Below, piece after piece: positions 1 through 6,328 of a DNA stretch of 6,430 nucleotides. Numbering within the stretch: position 1 is the stretch's first letter; each line of letters starts with the position of its first letter. The notes beneath the pieces are model-generated. The model did no database searches. It was not told the origin of the DNA and saw nothing but the letters and a program-made list of their open reading frames with translations. The stretch spans positions 1-6,430 of the forward strand of contig CANNLO010000280.1 of NCBI GenBank assembly GCA_947505055.1. The letters are read 5' to 3'. Source of the stretch: Methylococcaceae bacterium (GTDB lineage: Bacteria > Pseudomonadota > Gammaproteobacteria > Methylococcales > Methylomonadaceae). A program made the translations under genes and the position numbers.

Positions 1-96
1 CGTCCACGTCGTCGTGCATTGCAGGTACTACCAGCCGAGGTGGCAAGTTTGCTGAAACTATCAAATAGATTAAAACTGTGTACCAACCTGATTTGA
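1..96 (+). CDS. Possible 3' end of an unidentified gene (partial)
   Basis: Frame 1 is open from the window edge and ends at a TGA at 94-96. It gives 31 residues beginning RPRRRALQVLPAEVASLL, basic and with ordinary-looking codons, which could be the C-terminal tail of a protein coded to the left. A second plus-strand frame (from base 3, stop TAG at 66-68) is also open, so the choice of frame is uncertain. I do not recognise the family. The piece is too short to separate from chance, and it is reported because the island boundary may lie here. Confidence 0.25.
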   Translation, partial: RPRRRALQVLPAEVASLLKLSNRLKLCTNLI

Positions 97-139
97 TGTA
101 TTTAACCTTAAGTTGGCGCTTATGGGTTATAAACCCCGT

Positions 140-230
140 CACGCTTCAGAAGTGTGTATGATTATTCGCTTATGGTGGATAAGCGCTACTGCTCTGCATC
201 TTTATAAACCGTGGTCTGTCCCTTATTATT
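140..230. repeat. Structured direct repeat, copy 1 (short form)
   Basis: Bases 148-230 recur with few changes at 445-567. Shared blocks include AGAAGTGTGTAT, GGTGGATA, GCGCTACTGC, ACCGTGGTCTGTC and CTTATTATT. The copy contains a perfect 7-bp hairpin, CGCTTAT (167-173) with ATAAGCG (179-185), around a GGTGG loop. A second hairpin pairs 140-146 with 150-156. Compared with copy 2 it lacks a 42-bp internal segment and has two extra bases at 160-161. Its right end touches the point where toxin homology begins (232), so insertion or recombination of this element probably removed the 5' part of that gene. The repeat class is unknown to me. Confidence 0.75.
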
Positions 231-231
231 T

Positions 232-423
232 CTAAAGCAAAAATGCGAACTATTAGCAAGTTCGCCGGGGCTTGGGGTTCAAAGAGAATAATACTGCAAA
301 CTGTATAAATTCCCAGTCGATTCGTATTTAATTTTTTATCGCCCTGCGCAAACAGGCATCGATGTTATACGTATCCTTCACGGAAACAGAGACATTGATA
401 GTATTTTAAGTTCTCAAAGATAA
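232..423 (+). pseudogene. Truncated, stop-interrupted ParE/RelE-family toxin fragment
   Basis: Frame 1 encodes LKQKCELLASSPGLGVQRE, then a TAA stop (289-291), then in the same frame YCKLYKFPVDSYLIFYR followed by PAQTGIDVIRILHGNRDIDSIL and a final TAA at 421-423. This is the characteristic C-terminal two thirds of ParE-type toxins (type II toxin-antitoxin; ParE members poison DNA gyrase): a helix with LLA..P.LG, the strand motif sYLIFYR, and the terminal strand and tail IDVIRILHGNRDI. The N-terminal part, roughly 35 residues in a family usually near 95-100, is missing, and no ParD-like antitoxin precedes it. Truncation plus the in-frame stop make it a pseudogene. It is bracketed by the two repeat copies and lies on the strand opposite the operon. 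Confidence 0.8.
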
Positions 424-431
424 AGCCAAAT

Positions 432-567
432 CACACTACATACTAGAAGTGTGTATTTATTCGCTTGTGGTGGATAGGCGCTACTGCCTCGAATCCACTC
501 TGCATTGATCTGCTGTGCAGTCATTTATGGCTGCATCTTCATATACCGTGGTCTGTCTCTTATTATT
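432..567. repeat. Structured direct repeat, copy 2 (long form)
   Basis: This copy aligns with 148-230 from 445 onward and carries an extra 42 bp at about 488-529. The central hairpin is kept (462-468 with 474-480, GGTGG loop), although two of its bases differ from copy 1. Both changes turn Watson-Crick pairs into G-T pairs that would still pair in RNA. The first hairpin also persists as CACACT (432-437) with AGTGTG (448-453). The copy ends about 60 bases beyond the stop codon of the leftward operon, so operon read-through transcripts would run into it in the antisense orientation. It might contribute to 3'-end formation, but I see no classical stem followed by a T-run. Confidence 0.75.
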
Positions 568-627
568 CGGCTATTGCCTATTGCACCCTACGGTACTTGA
601 CCTTACTAAATAACATGTTAATTTATA
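568..627. other. Short 3' flank of the operon, no clear terminator
   Basis: These 60 bases lie directly beyond the helicase stop codon. The only structure I see is the 10-bp perfect palindrome TAACATGTTA (611-620) and a weak 3-bp stem in the GGCAATAGCC stretch read on the minus strand. Neither is followed by a T-run on the minus strand, so I call no rho-independent terminator here. Confidence 0.5.
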
Positions 628-2826
628 TTACCCTAAATTTGTAATCCATTTTAGAGCTTCATCAATATCAAGATAGAGGCTGGCATAAGTTGTTCGTAGC
701 AAATCATCTGGGAGAGCCCAATTCCACTTCTCTTGCTGGAGATTTTTTACATCAGCTAATAAAATATCTAATGATGGGCGTTCATCGATTCCTGAATCAA
801 TGAGAGCCTTATGAATATCTTCAATTATATGTTTGCCTTTTTGAACCTCTACACCTGGGCCATCGGGTGTCGCTACAAAGCCACGTTTAATGAGAAGACA
901 AGCTATAGCTTCATTGGCAGCATCGCTCAACCATGTCAGTATATAAATAACGTTGCCCTGATCTATAAAAAGCGTATGTCCCAGATTACGGTCAATATAT
1001 CCCCGACGGGCCTCCTCCAAGAATCGAAGGGCAACTTCATCCAGAAATATCGGTAAATCATTTGATTCCAGTATCTTTCGCATACGTTGCCGAACTTGTG
1101 TGTGGGTTCGACCTGTACCGCCTGCGAATAGCGGTGGAGCACCGCCCGGTGAGTGGATAACATAAATTGTTTTCTGAGATTCCTCAATACCTTCAATAAA
1201 CCATGTTTTTCCAGCAAATAAAATTCGCTGTCCTATCTTTATCATCATAGAGATAGGGATAGTCCCAAGCGTCTTTCCACTAGCAACGATCCGAAATTCT
1301 TCATCTATAATGAATGCTGCATAAAAAGTATAGTGATTCACAATTTTTTCGCCTAAACCACCATGTAATAGCACTCCTGAATAATCTTGTATTAACAGCT
1401 CCATCTGTCCAAGGTGCTTAACCAAGATTATGAAGTTTTCCTTTGAAATACCAAAAAACGGTGCGTTTTTTGTACATAGTAGCGTATAAAGCTGACTAAC
1501 TGTTGCTCCACCATATTGAGCGATTATTGATAGTATCTGTTGAATAAGTGTGGATAGATGAGCACCTTTTGTTGCAGGAGGTTCAAACCAGCCTTCCAAC
1601 AACAAAGAGATCATGGCTATTGTTTTAATGGTTTCAAGACGTAGTTCGGTTGAAAGCGATGTTAATTGCCCTCCTATTGCATTTTCGATGCAATAACTAC
1701 GTAAAATAGCGGGCTCCCCCTTCCTTCGTCCAGAGCGTCCGAGACGTTGACGTAAACTTGCAACCGATGGCGGTGCGCCAATTTGTACGACACTTTTGAC
1801 AGCGCCAATATCAATTCCCAGCTCAAGAGTGTTTGTGCAAATAGCTGTAGCTGGAATGTTTTTTTGTTTTAATGCCGCTTCAGTTTCAGTGCGAATTTCT
1901 TTCGACAAGCTACCGTGATGAGGCCAAAACTCATTAGGTACCTGTTGTTGCTGGCATAATTTGTTTAGTAAGTTTGTGAAGCGTTCAACTTCCCGCCTAG
2001 AATTTGGAAAAATGAGGTTATTTGATCCACGCAAAGATTTGAAAAGATGTGTTGCGATCAAACTTGGAGCCGCAGGCTCCCATTCCTCATTTTCATTTTT
2101 TTCTGATTGTATTACCAGTGGCTCTTCATAGCCTTTTAATAGAATTTTAAGTTCCGAATCTGATGATAGTGATTGTACAATCGCCACTGATTCACCTTCG
2201 CCTGAACGAAGAAACTCGGCAGCAAGCTTCATGTTTCCCAATGTTGCCGAAAGACCGATTCGAGGTACTTTACGCCCAACGATATGTTCAATGCGATGCA
2301 TTAATGACTGAAGTTGCTTCCCTCGTTCTGATCCGATAAAAGCATGCAATTCATCAACTACAAAGAATGTTGAAGATTCAAAAATAGTGCCTAGAGAAGT
2401 TCCTCGATTGCAAAGCATAGCTTCAAGAGACTCTGGGGTAATAAGTAAGATACCATTACGTTTGCTGAGAAAACGTGCCTTGATAGAGGCAGATACATCT
2501 CCATGCCAAGGCCATACAGGTATATTCAATTGCCCACACAATCGATCAAACCGATCGAACTGGTCGTTAATAAGTGCCTTCAAAGGGCTGATATAGATGA
2601 TAAGACCAGCCCCATCATGCTGTAACATATAGGTTAGCGCTGGCAAAAAGGCAGCTTCTGTTTTACCTGTTGCAGTGGCCGCTGCAACAATAACATCTCT
2701 ATCCGCTTTAAGAATTAGAGGTATAGCCATTTCTTGTGCATCTCTTAATGAATCCCAACCTTCTGCCCAGATATATCGCTGGATACGTTCGTCTAATTGA
2801 TAGAAAGTGGTGCTGGAATTAGCCAT
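628..2826 (-). CDS. sngC: Lhr-like superfamily 2 DEAD/DEAH helicase, Shango SngC-type
   Basis: This is an ATP-dependent nucleic-acid helicase or translocase expected to act on DNA in the cytoplasm. All core motifs are present: a Q-like segment (23-31), Walker A ATATGKTE (50-57), motif Ia PLKALINDQ (81-89), Ib TPESLE (130-135), Walker B DELH (158-161), SAT (193-195), motif IV LIFPNSR (271-277), motif V TNTLELGIDIG (331-341) and motif VI QRLGRSGRR (360-368). The glycine- and arginine-rich motif VI with LELGIDIG is typical of Lhr-like helicases. A GWFEPP segment (412-417), a probable winged helix (about 423-475) and a C-terminal beta-rich domain follow. At 732 residues it is shorter than full-length Lhr and close to BREX BrxHI-type helicases. 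It is the third gene, starting 26 bases after the ATPase stop. No strong ribosome site is visible, which suggests coupling to upstream translation. The family call is strong; the system assignment rests on the neighbours. Confidence 0.9.
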   Translation of the reverse strand: MANSSTTFYQLDERIQRYIWAEGWDSLRDAQEMAIPLILKADRDVIVAAATATGKTEAAFLPALTYMLQHDGAGLIIYISPLKALINDQFDRFDRLCGQLNIPVWPWHGDVSASIKARFLSKRNGILLITPESLEAMLCNRGTSLGTIFESSTFFVVDELHAFIGSERGKQLQSLMHRIEHIVGRKVPRIGLSATLGNMKLAAEFLRSGEGESVAIVQSLSSDSELKILLKGYEEPLVIQSEKNENEEWEPAAPSLIATHLFKSLRGSNNLIFPNSRREVERFTNLLNKLCQQQQVPNEFWPHHGSLSKEIRTETEAALKQKNIPATAICTNTLELGIDIGAVKSVVQIGAPPSVASLRQRLGRSGRRKGEPAILRSYCIENAIGGQLTSLSTELRLETIKTIAMISLLLEGWFEPPATKGAHLSTLIQQILSIIAQYGGATVSQLYTLLCTKNAPFFGISKENFIILVKHLGQMELLIQDYSGVLLHGGLGEKIVNHYTFYAAFIIDEEFRIVASGKTLGTIPISMMIKIGQRILFAGKTWFIEGIEESQKTIYVIHSPGGAPPLFAGGTGRTHTQVRQRMRKILESNDLPIFLDEVALRFLEEARRGYIDRNLGHTLFIDQGNVIYILTWLSDAANEAIACLLIKRGFVATPDGPGVEVQKGKHIIEDIHKALIDSGIDERPSLDILLADVKNLQQEKWNWALPDDLLRTTYASLYLDIDEALKWITNLG

Positions 2827-2852
2827 TAATTTAAGTTTAGCTTCTTAATAGA

Positions 2853-4157
2853 TTACATTTTGAACGAAGCGAACTCGTCGTTTTCTTTAAGATCCAGTAT
2901 TTGTTCAATGGAACCGTTTGTATCTGCAATAACCTCGATTCCTACGAGTAAGTCTTGCCATAAAACACCGGGGTTTTGTTCTAATACGGCTAATAAATTA
3001 ATAAACGAAGTAATAGTTGTACGAGGTGTCCGAAAATATGCATCTCCTATCCGCCTTGAACAATGTTCCATGAAACTATAAATACCTTGCTCAGGTATCA
3101 GGTATTTGGTTTTGTCACCAGAAGCATATACATGGCATATTTTATGCAACAAGACATAGAAATCTTCAGGTGAGAGGCTTGAAAGTCGAACTACAGGTCC
3201 ACTGAAATCGACCAAACCACCAGTGGCAAAGGTGTTTTGTGACAGACGACTTTGTAGCGCTGGGTAACTATAGATACCGCGACGAGTATCTAGCAGAAAT
3301 TCAGGAGTACCGCCAAGAACGAAACCAAGCCCAACAGATGTTCCTTGCAAAGAATCATTCAAAATTCTCAGAATTTGTTCATAATTAGCATTGCGGGCTT
3401 GAGTGTTTGCCATTTTATATAGGTTCACGAGTTCATCTAGACTAATCAGTAGCCCAGAGAAACCTGCAAGACGAACAAAACGAGCTAATAATTTCAACTG
3501 ATCATATATCGATGCATCATCAATAATACTTCTGACACCGAGTGCTTGCCTAGCATCCGTCTTGGTAGAAAATTCACCACGCAACCAACGCACCGCGTCA
3601 GATTTGAGTTGTTCATTACCCTCTTCAAAACCACGATAATAGGCGGCAATGACATCGGCAAAATCATAACCATTAACTAATTCAGTCAAGTGGTCGAGTT
3701 TTTGTCGGATAACAACTTCTGTCGATATGTTGGACGCTTTAGCTTCGGCTATGGCTGTGGCAATGAATTTTTCAACGATCCCCTCTAATGCACCGCCGTC
3801 TGGCTTAGTTCTCGTTGATAGATTACACATTAATTCGGCATAAAGTGATCTAGCTTGTCCACCACTTGCGTGTAAACGTCGATCAGGATTTAGGTCAGCG
3901 CTAGCAACAACAAGCTTTTTTTCTAACGCAACTGCACGTACTAAATTTAAAAAGAATGTTTTGCCTGCACCATATTCACCGATAACTATACGGAAAGCTG
4001 AGCCAGCATCAGAAATTCTATCGATATCACCGAGCATTGTTTCAATTTCTGAATTACGTCCAACTTGGATTAGGTGTTGGCCAATGCGTGGCACTACACC
4101 AGCTCTTAAAGATTGAATTACCGCATCACGGTCCTTGGGACGGATTATTGTTGTCAT
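2853..4157 (-). CDS. sngB: BrxD-like P-loop ATPase, Shango SngB-type
   Basis: This is an AAA-type ATPase of the DUF2791/BREX ATP-binding family (BrxD-like). Walker A is GEYGAGKT (60-67, K66) and Walker B is LLISLDE (236-242). A sensor-like GFVLGGTPEF (278-287) is followed by RRGIYSYPALQSRL (292-305), whose arginines are the usual family signature and may serve as finger residues. The N-terminal part before Walker A (about 20-50), including QVGRN, also fits the family, and 434 residues is the normal size. The ATG overlaps the upstream stop (ATGA, 4154-4157), and only a distant GGAG precedes it, so translation is probably coupled to the TerB gene. BrxD-like ATPases recur beside Lhr-like helicases in type II BREX and in Shango. 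The likely role is ATP-driven regulation or loading of the helicase on target DNA; this is inference. Confidence 0.9.
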   Translation of the reverse strand: MTTIIRPKDRDAVIQSLRAGVVPRIGQHLIQVGRNSEIETMLGDIDRISDAGSAFRIVIGEYGAGKTFFLNLVRAVALEKKLVVASADLNPDRRLHASGGQARSLYAELMCNLSTRTKPDGGALEGIVEKFIATAIAEAKASNISTEVVIRQKLDHLTELVNGYDFADVIAAYYRGFEEGNEQLKSDAVRWLRGEFSTKTDARQALGVRSIIDDASIYDQLKLLARFVRLAGFSGLLISLDELVNLYKMANTQARNANYEQILRILNDSLQGTSVGLGFVLGGTPEFLLDTRRGIYSYPALQSRLSQNTFATGGLVDFSGPVVRLSSLSPEDFYVLLHKICHVYASGDKTKYLIPEQGIYSFMEHCSRRIGDAYFRTPRTTITSFINLLAVLEQNPGVLWQDLLVGIEVIADTNGSIEQILDLKENDEFASFKM

Positions 4158-5983
4158 GCTTCAATTTTCTCCAAAATTTCAGGATTGATTTCAATGGGGT
4201 CATCACCTTCGGTGAATGGAATGTCATATATATCAAAAGCTGCTTCGTTGATGTGCTCAAGTGCCCCATCAAGCATTAAGTCGAAAGTAGTTGCTAATTC
4301 TAATAATTCTTCACGCCTCCATTCTGGTTGAGATAAAAGCATTCGGGCAAATGCAGCATGAGAAGAATCGAGGCCAAGGATGTGATTTTGAATTAATACT
4401 GCTTCAGTTGTAACACAAACTTTAGGACATTGTGTTACATCAGTTTCTTGATCATTGAAAATATTAGCTAACAATTTTGAGACTTTATCAGTGTCCTGTT
4501 GCAGCATAGTAATACGTGCAGAATTAAGCTTGAATCCAAATTCTTCGATGTTAGTGGACACTGGGGCAGTAATTTTGGCATCAGAAGCCTGAGCGTGGAG
4601 ATTGCTGAATACTTTTTTAGTATCAACACCAAGGGCTTTGTATATTTTTTCTAAAATGTTTACTTCGTTAGGAGTAACGGTTCCGTCGGACTCCGCAACA
4701 TTTGCCATGAATGTGGCAATTGATTCTCTAGTTGAAATATCAAGTGATTCAATCTTATTTTTCACGGAGGCTATCGTAATCTGAGTTGTTACGAGTATGC
4801 GCAAGTGTGCCAGCAACCCTCTAATATGACAAGGAGTAAGGTGCGGCCATAATCTTATCTCATTATTCAAGTGATTTAATTCATTGGCGCTAAATTCTCC
4901 ATCGGCAGATGCTACGATCGATGCTAACTGAATAGTTAAAAGAGCTACTTGATAAGCGGGAGTATTATCAATATGATCAGGATTTTTGAAAAGGATCAAA
5001 CCGTCAGATGGCCTAGTAAGTTTCGTGCCTACCAGTATGTCGGGTTCGATACTGATGCTAACAGACTCTAGGTCTATTCCTGGGATAAGCATTTGGTATT
5101 TTGCAAGAGTAGGATCTACTCCCAATGTTGAGAATTGTTCTGAAAAGTTCATAGCTATCAACTCGTCTTTTACTCTTGCATTAAGAGCTTCTAAACTTTC
5201 AATAGACCATTTACGATGATATTGAATAGCAATCAAATCAATAGAGTGACTGGGATGTTTATATAGCTTTGTATTAAGTGTTGGGATTGTTAAATTATCT
5301 TCTATGTAAAATCCACCAATATCAAATAGTTTATGGTGATTTGGACATAAACATAGGATATTGCTAATTGTGTCTGTTCCATTGTGTGGTTCACCTAGCG
5401 CTCTGATATGAGCCGCCTCTGCATACCAATAGTCGCCAGACTCAAGACGGGTTGAACAGATTTGGCATTTATATTGATATAAATCTTTAATCTGTTTTGA
5501 AATAAATGCATTTCGAATTATTTTGTTTGTTTCGTAACTTTTGCGAATTGGTGGTGTGATGGGATAAACAGTCACCCTAGATTGATTTATTTTTTCAATA
5601 AATTCCGATTTTGAAGGGGGTGATAAAATAATTTGTTCAGTAGATAAAGTTACATCACCTGCAAGTCGTATAGATAATTTATCTTCATTATTTTTATATA
5701 TCTCCCAAATGCCATGTTTTTTTGTGTCATAAATTTCATAAAAACCGTTTGCATTTTTGAATAGACAGTCATATTTGTTATTTGTATTAGTAAGTCTTAC
5801 TTTTTTACCACCGTTGTAATGAATACGTAAATGTGAGTTAACGGTTATCATCGGAGTATCAAATTTGATATTCTGAATCTTAATATTTGGATGGTTTTCG
5901 ATAAAATATTGTTCTATTTGAGGGATTGACGCTTTGCCATTCATTACCTTAACTGCGTCTCGAATCATTCCCAAAATAGCCAT
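4154..5983 (-). CDS. sngA: HNH nuclease fused to TerB and TerB-C domains, variant Shango SngA
   Basis: First gene of the operon; a predicted multidomain DNA-binding nuclease and adaptor. Residues 1-110 resemble the N-terminal helix-turn-helix-like domain of HNH restriction enzymes (MAILGMIRDAVK start, TVNSHLRIHY, HGIWEIYKN). Residues 155-225 form an HNH core: C173-x2-C176, AEAAHIRALG (H192), SNIL (N208) and CLCPNHHKLFD (C213, H216, H217), with metal and catalytic residues intact. From about 305 on it follows TerB proteins: IEPDILVG (312-319), two acidic metal-type loops ASADGEFS (358-365) and AESDGTVTPNE (430-440), then TerB-C from about 484, ending LMLDGALEHINE, DDPIEINPEIL. The usual TerB-N domain is absent and the nuclease module takes its place. 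The start is supported by AAGGG seven bases before the ATG. The N-terminal coding part is markedly AT-rich. A stand-alone restriction-like enzyme is an alternative reading, but the neighbours argue for Shango. Confidence 0.85.
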   Translation of the reverse strand: MAILGMIRDAVKVMNGKASIPQIEQYFIENHPNIKIQNIKFDTPMITVNSHLRIHYNGGKKVRLTNTNNKYDCLFKNANGFYEIYDTKKHGIWEIYKNNEDKLSIRLAGDVTLSTEQIILSPPSKSEFIEKINQSRVTVYPITPPIRKSYETNKIIRNAFISKQIKDLYQYKCQICSTRLESGDYWYAEAAHIRALGEPHNGTDTISNILCLCPNHHKLFDIGGFYIEDNLTIPTLNTKLYKHPSHSIDLIAIQYHRKWSIESLEALNARVKDELIAMNFSEQFSTLGVDPTLAKYQMLIPGIDLESVSISIEPDILVGTKLTRPSDGLILFKNPDHIDNTPAYQVALLTIQLASIVASADGEFSANELNHLNNEIRLWPHLTPCHIRGLLAHLRILVTTQITIASVKNKIESLDISTRESIATFMANVAESDGTVTPNEVNILEKIYKALGVDTKKVFSNLHAQASDAKITAPVSTNIEEFGFKLNSARITMLQQDTDKVSKLLANIFNDQETDVTQCPKVCVTTEAVLIQNHILGLDSSHAAFARMLLSQPEWRREELLELATTFDLMLDGALEHINEAAFDIYDIPFTEGDDPIEINPEILEKIEA

Positions 5984-6084
5984 TTTATTACCCTTCTATC
6001 TAATATTTTTAATATTTGATTTAGTTCATTTAATAACCTTATTTTAATAATATAGAAAGAAGCTATTGAAATTAGTTACTTATA
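5984..6084 (-). other. AT-rich leader of the operon
   Basis: About 95 bases separate the predicted transcription start from the first ATG. The stretch is very AT-rich and apart from the ribosome site I see no riboswitch, attenuator stem or small open frame in it. Confidence 0.35.
5991..5996 (-). promoter_or_regulatory. Ribosome binding site of the HNH-TerB gene
   Basis: On the minus strand the sequence reads AGAAGGGTAATAAAATG: a purine-rich AGAAGGG core about seven bases before the ATG. It is the only well-formed Shine-Dalgarno site in the operon. The two downstream genes lack a comparable one, which fits a single entry point with translational coupling afterwards. Confidence 0.6.
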
Positions 6085-6113
6085 ATTGTAGCAAGTAGCC
6101 TCGATGAAGTAAA
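6085..6113 (-). promoter_or_regulatory. Candidate sigma-70 promoter for the three-gene operon
   Basis: On the minus strand TTTACT (6113-6108, 4 of 6 to TTGACA), a 17-base spacer and TACAAT (6090-6085, 5 of 6 to TATAAT) would start transcription near 6078 and drive all three genes. A 6-bp inverted repeat, CTCGAT (6100-6105) and ATCGAG (6119-6124), brackets the -35 hexamer and could be an operator, though no regulator gene is present in the window. This is a consensus match only; an AT-rich region offers chance alternatives. Confidence 0.4.
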
Positions 6114-6185
6114 ACTGAATCGAGAATTTATTTCAAAGTCCGTAAGTCGTAGTGTGGTTTCGCGACAGAGACTGTGAAAGAATTC

Positions 6186-6226
6186 AAAATACCGGAAACT
6201 TGCTTTATAACCGCTTTCGGTATTTT
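6186..6226. terminator. Bidirectional hairpin terminator
   Basis: AAAATACCG (6186-6194) pairs perfectly with CGGTATTTT (6218-6226), giving a 9-bp stem extended by three A-T pairs past a bulged G. An alternative tight hairpin ACCG-CTTT-CGGT (6210-6221 region) can form within it. T-runs follow on both strands, so it could stop leftward transposase transcripts as well as rightward transcripts. For the leftward direction it would insulate the defence operon from transposase read-through. Confidence 0.55.
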
Positions 6227-6328
6227 TTGAAAAAATGGTGGGTACTTTACGTTTTTATCTCAATTAGTTAGTTACTTTCTTAGTTGAGTGCTGGTTTAGT
6301 CGCTCATTGCTTGCTCTTACCCTCTATT

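Noticed and set aside
122..235. 37-codon plus-strand open frame running through repeat copy 1 (MGYKPRHASEV...), with a related open frame in copy 2 (RLWWIGATA...)
   Set aside because: No ribosome site. Differences between copies are mostly amino-acid changing, the frame is shifted by a 2-base indel upstream, and the copy 2 version has no ATG. Hairpin conservation explains the similarity better than coding.
140..567. Integron attC sites flanking the toxin fragment
   Set aside because: The toxin-cassette arrangement is suggestive, but I cannot find the GTTRRRY and RYYYAAC core sites at the expected ends of the repeats.
140..567. CRISPR array
   Set aside because: There are only two diverged copies about 295 bases apart, with a gene remnant between them rather than spacers of uniform length.
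611..620. TAACATGTTA palindrome as operon terminator
   Set aside because: The stem is AT-rich, has no loop and is not followed by a T-run on the minus strand.
811..1056. Plus-strand open frame opposite the helicase gene
   Set aside because: It lies wholly inside the minus-strand helicase gene, whose motifs and family match are unambiguous. The same applies to the other short open frames inside the three large genes.
628..4157. Truncated type II BREX locus
   Set aside because: No PglX, PglZ, PglW or PglY is visible, and the ATPase is translationally coupled to an upstream TerB gene, as expected for Shango.
4154..5983. Tellurite-resistance function from the TerB domain
   Set aside because: No other ter genes (terA, C, D, E, Z) are present. 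The TerB/TerB-C fusion with an ATPase and helicase points to DNA processing and defence instead.
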